A stretch of DNA of 64,000 nucleotides from Micromonospora musae (GTDB lineage Bacteria > Actinomycetota > Actinomycetes > Mycobacteriales > Micromonosporaceae). Below the pieces are notes generated by a model, which was not told the DNA's origin, ran no database searches, and saw only the letters and a program-made list of their open reading frames with translations. The position numbers and the translations under genes were made by a program. Positions 23,411 to 32,631 of the stretch are shown here, piece by piece. Position 1 is the stretch's first letter, and each line of letters opens with the position of its first letter. The stretch spans positions 124,001-188,000 of the forward strand of contig NZ_RAZT01000001.1 of NCBI RefSeq assembly GCF_003626635.1. The letters run 5' to 3'.

Positions 23411-25048
23411 ATGTCCAGTGCGTCCATCGTCTGCTCGAACCTCTCCTTCTCGTGGCCGGACGACACCCCGGTCTTCGCGGAACTCTCCTTCACCGTCGGC
23501 GAGGGCCGAACCGGTCTGGTCGCGCCCAACGGGGCCGGCAAGAGCACCCTGCTCAAACTGATCGCCGGCGAGTACCAGCCCACCGGCGGCAGCGTCACCG
23601 TCGACGGGGTGCTCGGCTACCTGCCGCAGACCCTGCCGCTCGCCGCCGACCTGACCGTCGCCGAGGTGCTCGGCGTCGCCCCGCTGATCGCGGCCCTGCA
23701 CGCCATCGAAGCCGGCGACACCGCCGAGGAGCACTTCACCACCATCGGCAACGACTGGGACGTCGAGGAGCGCAGCCGCGCCGAACTCGACCGGCTCGGC
23801 CTCGGGGACGTGGCGCTCACCCGCCGCCTGCACACCCTCAGCGGCGGGCAGGTGGTCTCCCTCGGCCTCGCCGCCGAACTGCTGAAGCGCCCCGACGTGC
23901 TGCTGCTCGACGAGCCCACCAACAACCTCGACGTCGACGCCCGGCGGCGCCTCTACGACGTGCTCGAGGAGTGGCGCGGCACGCTGCTGCTGGTCAGCCA
24001 CGACCGGGCGCTGCTGGACCGGATGGACCGCATCGCCGAACTCGACGGGGGCGAGCTGCGTCTGTACGGGGGCAACTTCACCGCGTACTCCGAGGCCGTG
24101 CAGGCGGCCCAGGAGGTCGCCGAGAAGAACGTCCGCAACGCCGAGCAGGAGGTCAAACGGGAGAAGCGGGAGATGCAGCAGGCCCGGGAGCGGGCCGCCC
24201 GCCGGGCCAGCAACGCCAACCGCAACCTCGGCAATGCCGGGCTGGCCCGGATCGTCGCCGGTGGGCTGAAACGCAGCGCCCAGGAATCCGCCGGCCGCTC
24301 CAACGAGGTGCACGCCTCCCGGGTCAGCGACGCCCGCGCCCGGCTCGACGAGGCCAGTCGCGCCCTGCGCGAGGAACAGAAGATCACCATCGAGCTGCCG
24401 GAGACCACCGTCCCAGCCGGCCGTACGGTCTTCGAGGGCGAGGGCATGCGGGTCCGCCTCGGCGACCGGGCGGTCTTCGGCGACGACGGCGTCGACCTGA
24501 CCATCCGCGGCCCGGAACGGATCGCCCTGTCCGGGCGCAACGGCGTCGGCAAGTCGACCCTGCTGCGGCTCATGAACGGCGACCTGACGCCGGAGGGCGG
24601 GCGGATCCGGCACGCCGAGGGGCGCGTCGCGTACCTGTCGCAGCGGCTGGACCTGCTGGACCTGGAGCGCACCGTGCTGGAGAACCTGGCCGCGTTCGCC
24701 CCCGCCCTGCCCGAGGCGCAGCGGATGCACCTGCTGGCGCGGTTCCTGTTCCGCGGTCCCCGCGCGCACCTGCCCGTGGAGGCGCTCTCCGGCGGTGAGC
24801 GGCTACGCGCCACCCTGGCGTGTGTGCTGTTCACCTCCCCGGCGCCGCAGCTGCTGCTGCTCGACGAGCCCACCAACAACCTCGACCTGGTCAGCGTCGC
24901 CCAGCTGGAGAACGCGCTCGGCGCGTACCGGGGCGCGTTCGTGGTGGTCAGCCACGACGAGCGGTTCCTGCACGAGATCGCGGTGGACCGCTGGCTGCGG
25001 CTCGACGACGGCCGGTTGCAGGAGACCGGCCCGCCCGAGCACGCCTGA
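23411..25048 (+). CDS. ABC-F family ATP-binding protein
   Basis: 545 residues with two ABC ATPase domains and no membrane segments. Domain 1: Walker A APNGAGKST, LSGGQ, Walker B LLLDEPTNNLD. Domain 2: SGRNGVGKST, LSGGE, LLLDEPTNNLD. The charged inter-domain linker (about residues 230-330, rich in KREKREMQQARER) is where ABC-F proteins reach the ribosome. It may be a housekeeping translation factor or an antibiotic target-protection protein. The start at ATG 23411 lacks a clean Shine-Dalgarno; the repeats immediately upstream may matter for regulation. Confidence 0.9.
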   Translation: MSSASIVCSNLSFSWPDDTPVFAELSFTVGEGRTGLVAPNGAGKSTLLKLIAGEYQPTGGSVTVDGVLGYLPQTLPLAADLTVAEVLGVAPLIAALHAIEAGDTAEEHFTTIGNDWDVEERSRAELDRLGLGDVALTRRLHTLSGGQVVSLGLAAELLKRPDVLLLDEPTNNLDVDARRRLYDVLEEWRGTLLLVSHDRALLDRMDRIAELDGGELRLYGGNFTAYSEAVQAAQEVAEKNVRNAEQEVKREKREMQQARERAARRASNANRNLGNAGLARIVAGGLKRSAQESAGRSNEVHASRVSDARARLDEASRALREEQKITIELPETTVPAGRTVFEGEGMRVRLGDRAVFGDDGVDLTIRGPERIALSGRNGVGKSTLLRLMNGDLTPEGGRIRHAEGRVAYLSQRLDLLDLERTVLENLAAFAPALPEAQRMHLLARFLFRGPRAHLPVEALSGGERLRATLACVLFTSPAPQLLLLDEPTNNLDLVSVAQLENALGAYRGAFVVVSHDERFLHEIAVDRWLRLDDGRLQETGPPEHA

Positions 25049-25206
25049 CCGCCGGGCAGCCCGGTCCCGGCCGCGCCGGTCGGCGTCGATCCCGCTCGGC
25101 GACGACCCGCGAGTTCCCGCCGGTCGACGTGCCGCGCGCCGGTTGATGTGCCGCGTGCGGCGGTCAGACGTGCCCCGCGCAGCCGGTCCTCAGGGCCGCG
25201 CGCCGG

Positions 25207-25782
25207 TCAGTCGAGGGCGGCCCGCCAGCTCCAGGAGGTGCGCCGGGCCCGGCCGGGCAGCTCGCCCCGGCCGGTCAACCAGCGCAGCACCTGCGGCGGC
25301 GGGCCGCTGGGCGCGTCCGGGAAGAGCCGGTCGATGACGGCGGCGCTCAGATCGGCGGGCGGCTCCCACGGCACTCCGAGACCGGCGGTGATGTCCCCGG
25401 TGTGCAGCAGCGTCTCGGCCACACCCATCGCCGCGAACCCACCCGGGTCGCACGGCCCGTAATGCCAGGCGCGGGTGCCCGGCTCGGCGGTGTCGACGGC
25501 CGCGGCGAGCAGACCGGCGCAGGCGGTGACCACCGTCAGCACCTCGCGGGGGCTCGCGGCGGGGGAGACCCGCAGGTCGAACGGCAGGTAGCCGTCCGCG
25601 GGCCGCCCGCTGACCTGCCCGGCGTAGGCCAGCAGGTCGTGGGCGACGTGCGCGGCGGTCGTCCAGCAACTCCACGTCAGGCCGCCGGCCGGCACACCCC
25701 AGTCCAGCTCCGGGTACGGCCCGAGGACCCGGACCATCTCGCCGGCCGCCCGCACGACATCACTCCCGTTCAGATCCGCCAC
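25207..25782 (-). CDS. DinB/MDMPI-N-type maleylpyruvate isomerase family protein
   Basis: 191 residues. LTWSCWTTAAHVAHDLLAYAGQ and AETLLHTGDITAGLG carry the His residues of the DinB-like metal site usual in mycothiol-dependent maleylpyruvate isomerase-like proteins. The natural substrate is unknown. It starts with ATG 25782 and ends 158 bp from the convergent ABC-F gene; that gap holds no gene. Confidence 0.7.
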   Translation of the reverse strand: MADLNGSDVVRAAGEMVRVLGPYPELDWGVPAGGLTWSCWTTAAHVAHDLLAYAGQVSGRPADGYLPFDLRVSPAASPREVLTVVTACAGLLAAAVDTAEPGTRAWHYGPCDPGGFAAMGVAETLLHTGDITAGLGVPWEPPADLSAAVIDRLFPDAPSGPPPQVLRWLTGRGELPGRARRTSWSWRAALD

Positions 25783-25854
25783 GCCCCGACCTTCGCACGG
25801 AACGAGGGCGTTGGCACACGCCGCGGGTCGCGCGGGAGCGGGCGGAGGCTGGTG

Positions 25855-26883
25855 CTACCCGCAGGACCGGCCGCCGTCGGAGCGCTCGTCGGAGACCCGC
25901 ACCAGGGTCGAGGCGAGAAGGGCGACGGTCCGATCGTCGTCGCGGGCCAGTTGTCGCAAGGGGCCCAGCGCGACGGCCGCCGGCAGCTCGGCGAGGGCCT
26001 GGGTCAGACGGATCCGCTCCGCGGTGTTCGCGGCGTGTGCGGCGAGCTCGGCGACCAGCGCGTTCACGATCCGGTCCACGCACTCGGGGTCCAGCGACAA
26101 CGCCCCCAGCGCCTCGGAGGCTTCGACGTCGTTCCTGCCCGCCACCACCATCTCGACGAGGGTGGGCACCGCTTCGGTCACGCCACGCGTACCGAGCGCC
26201 AGAGCGGCGTGCCCGCGCACCGTTGGGTCGGAGTCCCCGAGCGCGTCCGTGAGCACCGCGGTCGACTCGTCGCCGGAGATCTCGGCGATCGCCAGGACCG
26301 CGCGCCGCCGGACGTCGACGTTCGCCGAGCGCACGCCGGCCGCCACACTCGTCACACCGTCACCGCCGGCCCGCGCGAGCGCCCACCGCAGGGCGCCGGC
26401 GACGTTCGGGTCGGATTCGGCGAGGATCGCCCTGGCGAGCAGCTCAGCGGGGAGCGGCCCGCCCTCGGCCGGGGCCAGGACGGCCTGCTGCCGGCGTGCG
26501 GCGCTGGGCGAGTTGAGCCCGCGCAGGAGCTCGACGATGCGCAGAACGCCCTGCCAGCCCGCGGGTGCCGAGGCGTCGACGGCGCGGAGCCGATCGAGTA
26601 GCTCCTGCTCCCGCCTCAGCCGCTCCTCGGTCCGCCGGATGAGGTCGCCGACGAGCGCGGACGGTGAGAAGGCGGGGTCCTGCAGAACGCGTCCGATCTG
26701 GCGCAGCGACAATCCCAGGGACCGCAGACTCTCCACCTGGAAGATCCGCCGGATGTCCTCGGCGGAGTACTCGCGGTAACCGCTGCTGGTGCGACCGGTC
26801 GGCCGCACCAGCCCGAGGGAGTCGTAGTGCCGGAGCATCCGGGTGCTCACCCCGGAGCGGCGGGCCACCTCGCTGATCAGCAC
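25855..26883 (-). CDS. MerR family regulator with C-terminal HEAT repeats
   Basis: 342 residues. Residues 1-70 are a MerR winged helix (MLISEVARRSGVSTRMLRHYDSLGLV, then SGYREYSAEDI), residues 75-100 the dimerisation helix, and residues 130-330 PBS-lyase/HEAT-type helical repeats in place of a small-ligand domain. HEAT repeats bind proteins or peptides, so the regulator may sense a protein partner. The GTG start overlaps the end of the upstream HEAT-repeat gene by seven bases; the two are one transcription unit. Confidence 0.85.
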   Translation of the reverse strand: MLISEVARRSGVSTRMLRHYDSLGLVRPTGRTSSGYREYSAEDIRRIFQVESLRSLGLSLRQIGRVLQDPAFSPSALVGDLIRRTEERLRREQELLDRLRAVDASAPAGWQGVLRIVELLRGLNSPSAARRQQAVLAPAEGGPLPAELLARAILAESDPNVAGALRWALARAGGDGVTSVAAGVRSANVDVRRRAVLAIAEISGDESTAVLTDALGDSDPTVRGHAALALGTRGVTEAVPTLVEMVVAGRNDVEASEALGALSLDPECVDRIVNALVAELAAHAANTAERIRLTQALAELPAAVALGPLRQLARDDDRTVALLASTLVRVSDERSDGGRSCG

Positions 26884-27572
26884 GCGGTCCCCTCAACCCG
26901 TTGCGGGCCGAGCGCCCTGACCCGGATCGCCTCATCGACGGCCGCGTCGAACCCGATGTCCGGGTCGCGCAGGAGCAGCGCCGTGGCGCGGGCGTGGGCG
27001 TTGACCGTCGGGTCGTGGCTCGCCGTTGCCGCCCGCAGGGCCGGCTCGATCACGTCTCCGAGCGCGACGAGCGCGCGGCTGAGGCTCAACTGCAGGTTCC
27101 GGTCACCCCGGCCGAGCTGCGCAGCCAGCTCCGCAGCGAGTGCTTCCTCTTCCCCGTCGGGTACGAGGACGACGGCGGCACGCCAGGCGCTCCGCGCGAC
27201 CTCGTCGTCGGCGTCGTTCAGCAACGACCGGGTGATCGCGGGGTACGCCCTGCGGTCACCGATCTTCGAGAGCGTGTGCAACGCCTGGCTTCGGGCCTGG
27301 GCGCGCTCGGCACGCAGCTCCCGGCGGAGCCTGGGCACCGTGAGCTCCGGCGGCAGGCGGGTCAACGCCCAGGTGAGCATGTCGCGGACGAAGAAGTCCG
27401 GCTCGATCGCGCAGCGTGCCACGAGCGCGTCGACGAGGCCGGCGTCGGCGTCGGTGCCGACCGCCAGCGCCGCCTGGAGTCGCGTCGACGGATTCCCGGC
27501 GCTCAACGCGTCGCGCAGGCGCGGGTGCGGAAAATGTCCGGGTGTCGGGTTGATGGGGACCACCTCCAGCAC
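26877..27572 (-). CDS. HEAT-repeat protein coupled to MerR-HEAT regulator
   Basis: 231 residues made of HEAT-like helical repeats (for example ARSQALHTLSKIGDRRAYPAI and VARSAWRAAVVLVPDGEEE). No catalytic motif is seen. It is translated just ahead of, and overlaps, the MerR-HEAT gene, suggesting that the two proteins interact. GTG 27572 is the longest start; promoter geometry makes GTG 27563 equally likely. Confidence 0.75.
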   Translation of the reverse strand: MLEVVPINPTPGHFPHPRLRDALSAGNPSTRLQAALAVGTDADAGLVDALVARCAIEPDFFVRDMLTWALTRLPPELTVPRLRRELRAERAQARSQALHTLSKIGDRRAYPAITRSLLNDADDEVARSAWRAAVVLVPDGEEEALAAELAAQLGRGDRNLQLSLSRALVALGDVIEPALRAATASHDPTVNAHARATALLLRDPDIGFDAAVDEAIRVRALGPQRVEGTAC

Positions 27573-27574
27573 CC

Positions 27575-27605
27575 AGGAAAGACCTTGTCACAGTGTCAAC
27601 GTCAA
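27575..27605 (-). promoter_or_regulatory. MerR-type promoter with 19-bp spacer and operator dyad
   Basis: On the minus strand TTGACG (27605-27600) is followed by a 19-base spacer and TTTCCT (27580-27575). Inside the spacer is the dyad TTGACAC-T-GTGACAA (27599-27585), arms matching at six of seven bases. A long spacer containing the operator is the hallmark of MerR-controlled promoters. It drives the HEAT/MerR-HEAT pair, so autoregulation is likely. Confidence 0.65.
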
Positions 27606-27627
27606 GCACCGCCGACCGGTCGAGGAC

Positions 27628-28515
27628 CTACGACGGACCGGCGGTGAGCAGCAGCGGGGTCCTGACGCCCTGCGCCGCGGCCAGGTCGGCGAGGAAGCCG
27701 CCCAGCCAGCCCAGCGCGTCCAGGGACCACTCGGCGAGCGTGCCGTGGAAGGTCACCCGGTGCAGCGGCGGGCCGAGCCAGGAGCGGTCGCCGAAGGGTG
27801 GATGCGTCGCCAGCGGATCGTGATCGGTCAGCGAGTGCGACTCGCACGCGAACACGTCCTGCGCCAGCCGTCGCATCGACTCGCGCATCGCGGCGGCCAC
27901 CGCCGGGGCCGACGGGTCCTGGCCGCTGTCCAGGGTGACCCGTACCCGTGTCCTCGACCGCGGGTCGGCGTCGACGAACCAACCGGCGGCGCGCAGCGAC
28001 GGAACCGGCGCGTACGCCGGGCGGGCCGCGACGTCGAGGCCCTGCACGGGAAGCAACACCTGCACCGCGTCCAGCCGCAGCGCGCCGAGCCGCGCCGTCG
28101 CGTCGCCGGCGCAGCGCAGGAACGGCTGCACCGGAAGCGGCCGGTCGGCGGCGACCGCCTCGACCCCCACCTGGAACCAGGCGACCAGCGACGACTCCGG
28201 TACGGCGAGCGGGTGCTGCTGCCCCGCGTCGTTCATTCCCCACAGACCCGCCGCCCCGGTACGCGTCTCCTCGACACCGTCGGCGGTCTGCCGGAGCACC
28301 CCGCCGAGGTCGTCCAGCCAGCCCATGGCGAGCGACCTGTCGGAGAAGAACGAGTACGCGTCCCGATCGGTGTGCCGCCACGGGTGCGGCGTCAGCTCGC
28401 CGTGCAGCGCGGCGAAGAGGGTGCCGACCGGCCCACGAGCACCGGGTGCCAGACCGGGCCGGGCCTGGTCGCTCTGCGCGTACCGGTCCGGCATCCGGCC
28501 GCCGGGGACGTCCAT
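27628..28515 (-). CDS. Hypothetical protein
   Basis: 295 residues, no recognised domain, no signal peptide or membrane segment. It is Trp- and Asp-rich, with WRHTDRDAYSFFSDRSLAMGWLDDL near the N-terminus and long amphipathic strands. The start at ATG 28515 has no good ribosome site; a later in-frame ATG (MPDRYAQSD) is an alternative. It ends 55 bp before the HEAT gene, which has its own promoter. Confidence 0.6.
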   Translation of the reverse strand: MDVPGGRMPDRYAQSDQARPGLAPGARGPVGTLFAALHGELTPHPWRHTDRDAYSFFSDRSLAMGWLDDLGGVLRQTADGVEETRTGAAGLWGMNDAGQQHPLAVPESSLVAWFQVGVEAVAADRPLPVQPFLRCAGDATARLGALRLDAVQVLLPVQGLDVAARPAYAPVPSLRAAGWFVDADPRSRTRVRVTLDSGQDPSAPAVAAAMRESMRRLAQDVFACESHSLTDHDPLATHPPFGDRSWLGPPLHRVTFHGTLAEWSLDALGWLGGFLADLAAAQGVRTPLLLTAGPS

Positions 28516-28840
28516 CGCCGCACTGTACGTCGACCGGACCCGCCATGGACGGTGACCCGGGCCGTGCTGGGAACTATTCACCTGATCGGGCGGGCGGCGT
28601 TGCCCGCCCGTGGTGGCGGGGCTAGGGTCGTACGCGTGACTGCCGGGTCGGCCTTGGGCCACGAGCGAGTGAGGCACCCGGCCGCGCAGTGACCGCGTGG
28701 CGGGCCCGCGGCCCGCCGATCCCACGCCCTGCGCGCACCCACCTCCCACCTGCATCACGCGGCCGGGTCGGTCGCCTTTCCCGAACTTCTGCGTCGCGGA
28801 ACGCCGCTGCCTGCGTCCCGCGCGTCTTCGTGTACCCGAA
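28516..28840. other. 325-bp intergenic region between divergent genes
   Basis: No supported gene. It contains a nine-bp hairpin CGGGCGGGC/GCCCGCCCG (28587-28610) and presumably promoters for both flanking genes. I see no clear -10/-35 pair. Confidence 0.6.
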
Positions 28841-29692
28841 ATGGAAGAAAGCGGAGCATTGCCCAACGATTTCAACACCCAGATCATCGCCGAGTTCCGT
28901 GCGAACGGGGGCCGGGTCGGCGGCCCGTTCGAGGGCGGACGGCTGATCCTGCTCACCACGACCGGTTCGCGCTCCGGCGCGCCGCACACCACACCCCTGG
29001 GCTACCTGCCGGAGGTCGGTGGCCGGATCCTCGTCATCGCCTCGGCCGGCGGCGCCCCCCGGCACCCGGACTGGTTCCACAACGTCCTCGCCGACCCGCA
29101 GGTCACCGTCGAGGACGGCATCTTCACCTACCCGGCCCGGGCCACCGTCCTCGCCGGGGCGGAGCGGGACGAGGTGTTCGCGCGCGCGACCGAGGCCGAC
29201 CCGGGCTGGGCGGCGTACCAGGCGAAGACCAGCCGCACGCTTCCGGTGGTGGCGCTCGAACGCACCGGCGGTGGCCCGCCCGAGGCGCCCTCCTGGGGTG
29301 CGGCCCTCATCCGGATCCACGACGCGTTCCGCCGGGAACTGGCCCTGATCCGCCGCGAGGCGGCGACGACAGGCCCTCGACTCGGTGCCCAGCTGCGGGT
29401 GAACTGCCTCGCCGTCTGCCAGGGGCTGCACCACCACCACACGCAGGAGGACGGCGGGATGTTCGTCGGGCTCGCCGCGCAGCACCCGCAGCTCGCGCCG
29501 ACCCTGGAGCGGCTGCGCGCCGAACACGTCCAGGTGGCGGGCCTCGTCGACCGGCTCCAGGCGGTGCTGGGTGACCAGAACGTCGACCCGGCGGAGGTAC
29601 GGCGGCAGGTGGATCAGCTCATCGAGGAGCTTGAGCGCCACCTGGCGTACGAGGAGGAGCAGCTCGTGCCGCTGCTCGACGCGATGGGCTGA
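28841..29692 (+). CDS. Deazaflavin-type nitroreductase fused to hemerythrin HHE domain
   Basis: 283 residues. Residues 5-130 match the F420-dependent nitroreductase (Ddn-like) split barrel: GGPFEGGRLILLTTTGSRSGAPHTTPLGYL and HPDWFHNVLADPQV. Residues 150-283 are a hemerythrin-like helical bundle with His and Glu residues placed for a di-iron site (HHHHTQEDGGMF, EHVQVAG, ELERHLAYEEEQLVPLL). The pairing suggests redox chemistry gated by oxygen, nitric oxide or iron. ATG 28841 lacks a Shine-Dalgarno; TTG 28859 with GCGGAG upstream is an alternative. A terminator follows. Confidence 0.82.
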   Translation: MEESGALPNDFNTQIIAEFRANGGRVGGPFEGGRLILLTTTGSRSGAPHTTPLGYLPEVGGRILVIASAGGAPRHPDWFHNVLADPQVTVEDGIFTYPARATVLAGAERDEVFARATEADPGWAAYQAKTSRTLPVVALERTGGGPPEAPSWGAALIRIHDAFRRELALIRREAATTGPRLGAQLRVNCLAVCQGLHHHHTQEDGGMFVGLAAQHPQLAPTLERLRAEHVQVAGLVDRLQAVLGDQNVDPAEVRRQVDQLIEELERHLAYEEEQLVPLLDAMG

Positions 29693-29698
29693 CGCGGT

Positions 29699-29740
29699 GG
29701 GCAGACGCCGCCGGTCCACCCGGAGCGGCGGCGTCTGCCC
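29699..29740 (+). terminator. Hairpin terminator after the nitroreductase-hemerythrin gene
   Basis: Perfect 15-bp stem (29699-29713 with 29726-29740), 12-base loop, followed by GTCTTTCT. Confidence 0.8.
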
Positions 29741-29782
29741 GTCTTTCTCGGGGACGACACCCGAGACCGGGACCGCGCGCGG

Positions 29783-30586
29783 TCAGCCCGGTGGGGCGGA
29801 AGCGATGGTGAGCAGGTGACTGCTCGCGCCGAGCAGGCTCGGCTCCTCCTCCACCCCGCGCAGCATCTCCAGCATCAGGTCGGTCAGGTCCGGATCGGCC
29901 AGGATCTCCGGCAGCCGGGCACCGGTCATCCACAACGGACCCTCCACGGCGACGCGCCGCCGCAGAAGCAGGCCCGACTCCGCCACCTCGGCCGTCAGCT
30001 CGTCGGGGTGGTGGAAGTAGGCGCTGGTGAACCACCGGCGGTCGGCGTCGATGTTGCGGTGCACCCCGTCGGTCAACGCGCGCTCGACCAACGGCCGGAA
30101 CCGCGCGTCGGTGAAGTAGTCCCACACGAAGCCGTCGAGCAGCGACGCGAACCGGCTGATGGTCGCAGCGACGACCACGCCGCCGGGCCGTACGACGCGG
30201 GCCGCCTCCCGCCACGTGGCGACGCGCTCGGCCCGGATCGGCAGGTGGTACAGCGGCCCGAGCAGCAGGACGGCGTCGACACCGTGATCGGCGACGGGGA
30301 GCATCCGCGCGTCCCCGCGTACCGCGGTCACTCCCGGTCGGGTCGCCGCCTGCGCCACATGCTCGGGCACCGGGTCGACGACGCGGACCCGGTAACCGGC
30401 CCGGGCCAGCGGTCCCGCGTACACGCCGGTGGCCCCGCCGACGTCCAGGACGTCGGCGGGCGCCTCGGGCAGCATCCGGTTCAGGACGTCCCACGTACGC
30501 AGGAACTCCAGCCTGCCCGCGCCCGCGGCCAGGCGGTCCCGTTCGCCGCCCTGCCGGTAGTAATCCATGATCTCTGGGGTCACCAT
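29783..30586 (-). CDS. Class I SAM-dependent methyltransferase
   Basis: 267 residues. Motif I VLDVGGATGVYAGPLARAGY, the acidic residue in VVDPVPEH, and LLLGPLYHL (motif IV) identify a small-molecule methyltransferase; the substrate is unknown. ATG 30586 directly precedes GTG; upstream GCGGG is weak. It is divergent from the P1 peptidase across 76 bp. Confidence 0.85.
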   Translation of the reverse strand: MVTPEIMDYYRQGGERDRLAAGAGRLEFLRTWDVLNRMLPEAPADVLDVGGATGVYAGPLARAGYRVRVVDPVPEHVAQAATRPGVTAVRGDARMLPVADHGVDAVLLLGPLYHLPIRAERVATWREAARVVRPGGVVVAATISRFASLLDGFVWDYFTDARFRPLVERALTDGVHRNIDADRRWFTSAYFHHPDELTAEVAESGLLLRRRVAVEGPLWMTGARLPEILADPDLTDLMLEMLRGVEEEPSLLGASSHLLTIASAPPG

Positions 30587-30662
30587 CCCGCAGATCGTGC
30601 CCCGCCCGCCGAGCCCGGACCACCGAATTCGCGGCCGCCACGATTGACCAACCTGGAGCCGT

Positions 30663-31712
30663 ATGAGCCAGCCAGCCCACCACCTCCGCGCCCGTGACCT
30701 CGGCATCAGGGTCGGGTCCCTGCCCACCGGCCGACACAACGCCATCACCGACGTGCCGGGGGTGCTGGTCGGGCACACCACCGTCGACGACGGCCGGGAC
30801 CTGCACACGGGTGTCACGGCGGTCGTGCCGAGCCAGCTCGGCCCGGGGCGGTGGACGCTGCCGGCCGCCGTGTACACCGGCAACGGCCACGGGAAGCTGG
30901 TGGGCTCGACCCAGGTGGACGAACTCGGCGTCCTGGAGTCACCGATCGTGCTGACCGCCACCCTGTCGGTCTTCCGGGCCGCGGACGCGCTCCTGACCTA
31001 CCTGATGCACCACCGGCCGGACGGAGTGTCGTTCAACCCGCTGGTGGGGGAGACCAACGACGGGCACCTGTCGGACATCCGGCGACGCCCGATCACCGAG
31101 GAGCACGTGCTGGCCGCGATCGCCGGGGCGACCGGCGGGTTGCCGGCCGAGGGCTGCGTCGGCGCGGGAACCGGCACCACGGCGCTGGGGTACAAGGCGG
31201 GAATCGGCACCGCGTCCAGGGTGGTGCATGGTTTCGACAGTCCGGCGACCGTCGGCGCGCTCACGCAGTCCAACTTCGGCGGGGTGCTGACGGCCCTGGG
31301 CGTACCGCTGCCGGTGGAGGAGCTGATCCCGGAGGCCGACTCGACCGAATCGCCCGGCAACTCGTGCATGATCGTGGTGGCCACCGACGCGCCTCTGGAC
31401 GCGCGGCAGTTGGGCCGGCTGGCCCGCCGGGCCATCTTCGCCATGGCGCGGGTCGGCGCGTCGTACAGCAACGGCAGCGGCGACTACGCGATCGCCTTCA
31501 GCACCGCCGAGCCGGACCAGCCGACGATCCCCGACGCGCAGATCACCTCGGTCTTCGCCGCCGTCCTGGACTCGGTCGAGGAGGCTCTGCTCAACTCGCT
31601 CTTCGCCGCGACGACCACCAGGGGAGTGGGTGGTCGCACCAGCCATGCCGTACCGCACGAGGCCGCCGTCGGCCGGTTGGCGGCCGCCGGGCGGCTGACC
31701 CCCTCCGCCTGA
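30663..31712 (+). CDS. P1 family (DmpA-like) self-processing aminopeptidase
   Basis: 349 residues. These Ntn-type hydrolases cleave themselves before a Ser or Thr that becomes the nucleophile; here the site is G232-N233-S234 in SPGNSCM. DVPGVLVGHTTVDDG at the N-terminus and GCVGAGTGT are family landmarks. Members release N-terminal residues from peptides, beta-peptides or amides. ATG 30663 has GGAG upstream. The 211-bp gap after it holds no gene. Confidence 0.88.
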   Translation: MSQPAHHLRARDLGIRVGSLPTGRHNAITDVPGVLVGHTTVDDGRDLHTGVTAVVPSQLGPGRWTLPAAVYTGNGHGKLVGSTQVDELGVLESPIVLTATLSVFRAADALLTYLMHHRPDGVSFNPLVGETNDGHLSDIRRRPITEEHVLAAIAGATGGLPAEGCVGAGTGTTALGYKAGIGTASRVVHGFDSPATVGALTQSNFGGVLTALGVPLPVEELIPEADSTESPGNSCMIVVATDAPLDARQLGRLARRAIFAMARVGASYSNGSGDYAIAFSTAEPDQPTIPDAQITSVFAAVLDSVEEALLNSLFAATTTRGVGGRTSHAVPHEAAVGRLAAAGRLTPSA

Positions 31713-31923
31713 GACCACACCGCCTCACCGGGCGCCGGTCCTTCCGTCCGCGGTCGCCCCGCGCCGGTGGGCGCCGGGACTTCCCACCGTCGCCGCCGTG
31801 GGCCGGGCCCGGCGATGACCGGAAACGCCGAGGCGGCGTACGTCGGCAGGGTGCCGGAGTACGCCGCCCTCGGGCGTGACCATTGCTCGGGTCACGGTGT
31901 GACTTCTGGAGCAGCGGGGCTGC

Positions 31924-32586
31924 TCAGAGGCTGCGGGCGACGATGTCGCCGTGGGTGGTGGTGGCGCGGATGTCGAGCTCGGTGCTGCCGTTGTTCTTGA
32001 GGGCGTTGTTGATGCGGCCGTGTCCGGTGCCGGCGTCCAGGGCTGCCGAGACGCCGGCGGCGGCGACGACCGAGATGTCGCCGGACTGGGTGTTGAGCAC
32101 GACCGTGCCGCGCACGGCCTCGGCGATCCGGATGTCGCCCCTCGCGGTGCTGATCTCCGCGGGGCCGGTGAGCCGGCCGACCTCGACGTCGCCGTCGATC
32201 GCGGTGAGGCGCAGGCTCGCCGCCTCGTCGAGCTTGATCTGGCGGTACGCGCCGTCGAACGCGACGTCGCCGAGGCGGCCTACGCCGCGCAGCTCGGCGG
32301 CGGCGGTCTTGGCCTCGATGCGGGAGCCGGCCGGGAGCTGGACGGTGACCTCCAGGGATCCGGAGGGTCCGAGGAGCTTGTTGGACGCGGCGGTGCGGAT
32401 CCGCAGGACGCCGTCGCGGTATTCGACCTCGGTCTGCTCCGCCACCTTCACGTCGCGGCTCTTCGAGGCGTCCGTGGGCAGGACCTCGACCGTGGTGTCC
32501 ACCCGGTCGGCGGCGATGAACTGCACCCGCCCGGCGGGGATGTCCAGGACGGCGGTGATCGGGGCGGGGGTGTCGAACTTCAGCAT
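31924..32586 (-). CDS. DUF4097 family beta-repeat protein
   Basis: 220 residues of repeated short beta strands (GDVEVGRLTGPAEISTARGD, GDISVVAAAG), typical of the DUF4097 putative adhesin fold. No signal peptide is seen, so it may act in the cytoplasm. It is divergent from a GbsR/MarR-like regulator; in actinomycetes this pair recurs together, suggesting the regulator controls it. Confidence 0.8.
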   Translation of the reverse strand: MLKFDTPAPITAVLDIPAGRVQFIAADRVDTTVEVLPTDASKSRDVKVAEQTEVEYRDGVLRIRTAASNKLLGPSGSLEVTVQLPAGSRIEAKTAAAELRGVGRLGDVAFDGAYRQIKLDEAASLRLTAIDGDVEVGRLTGPAEISTARGDIRIAEAVRGTVVLNTQSGDISVVAAAGVSAALDAGTGHGRINNALKNNGSTELDIRATTTHGDIVARSL

Positions 32587-32631
32587 CGTGCTCTCCTCTT
32601 GCGCTTGTTGTTTCTGACATCGGAAACGCTA

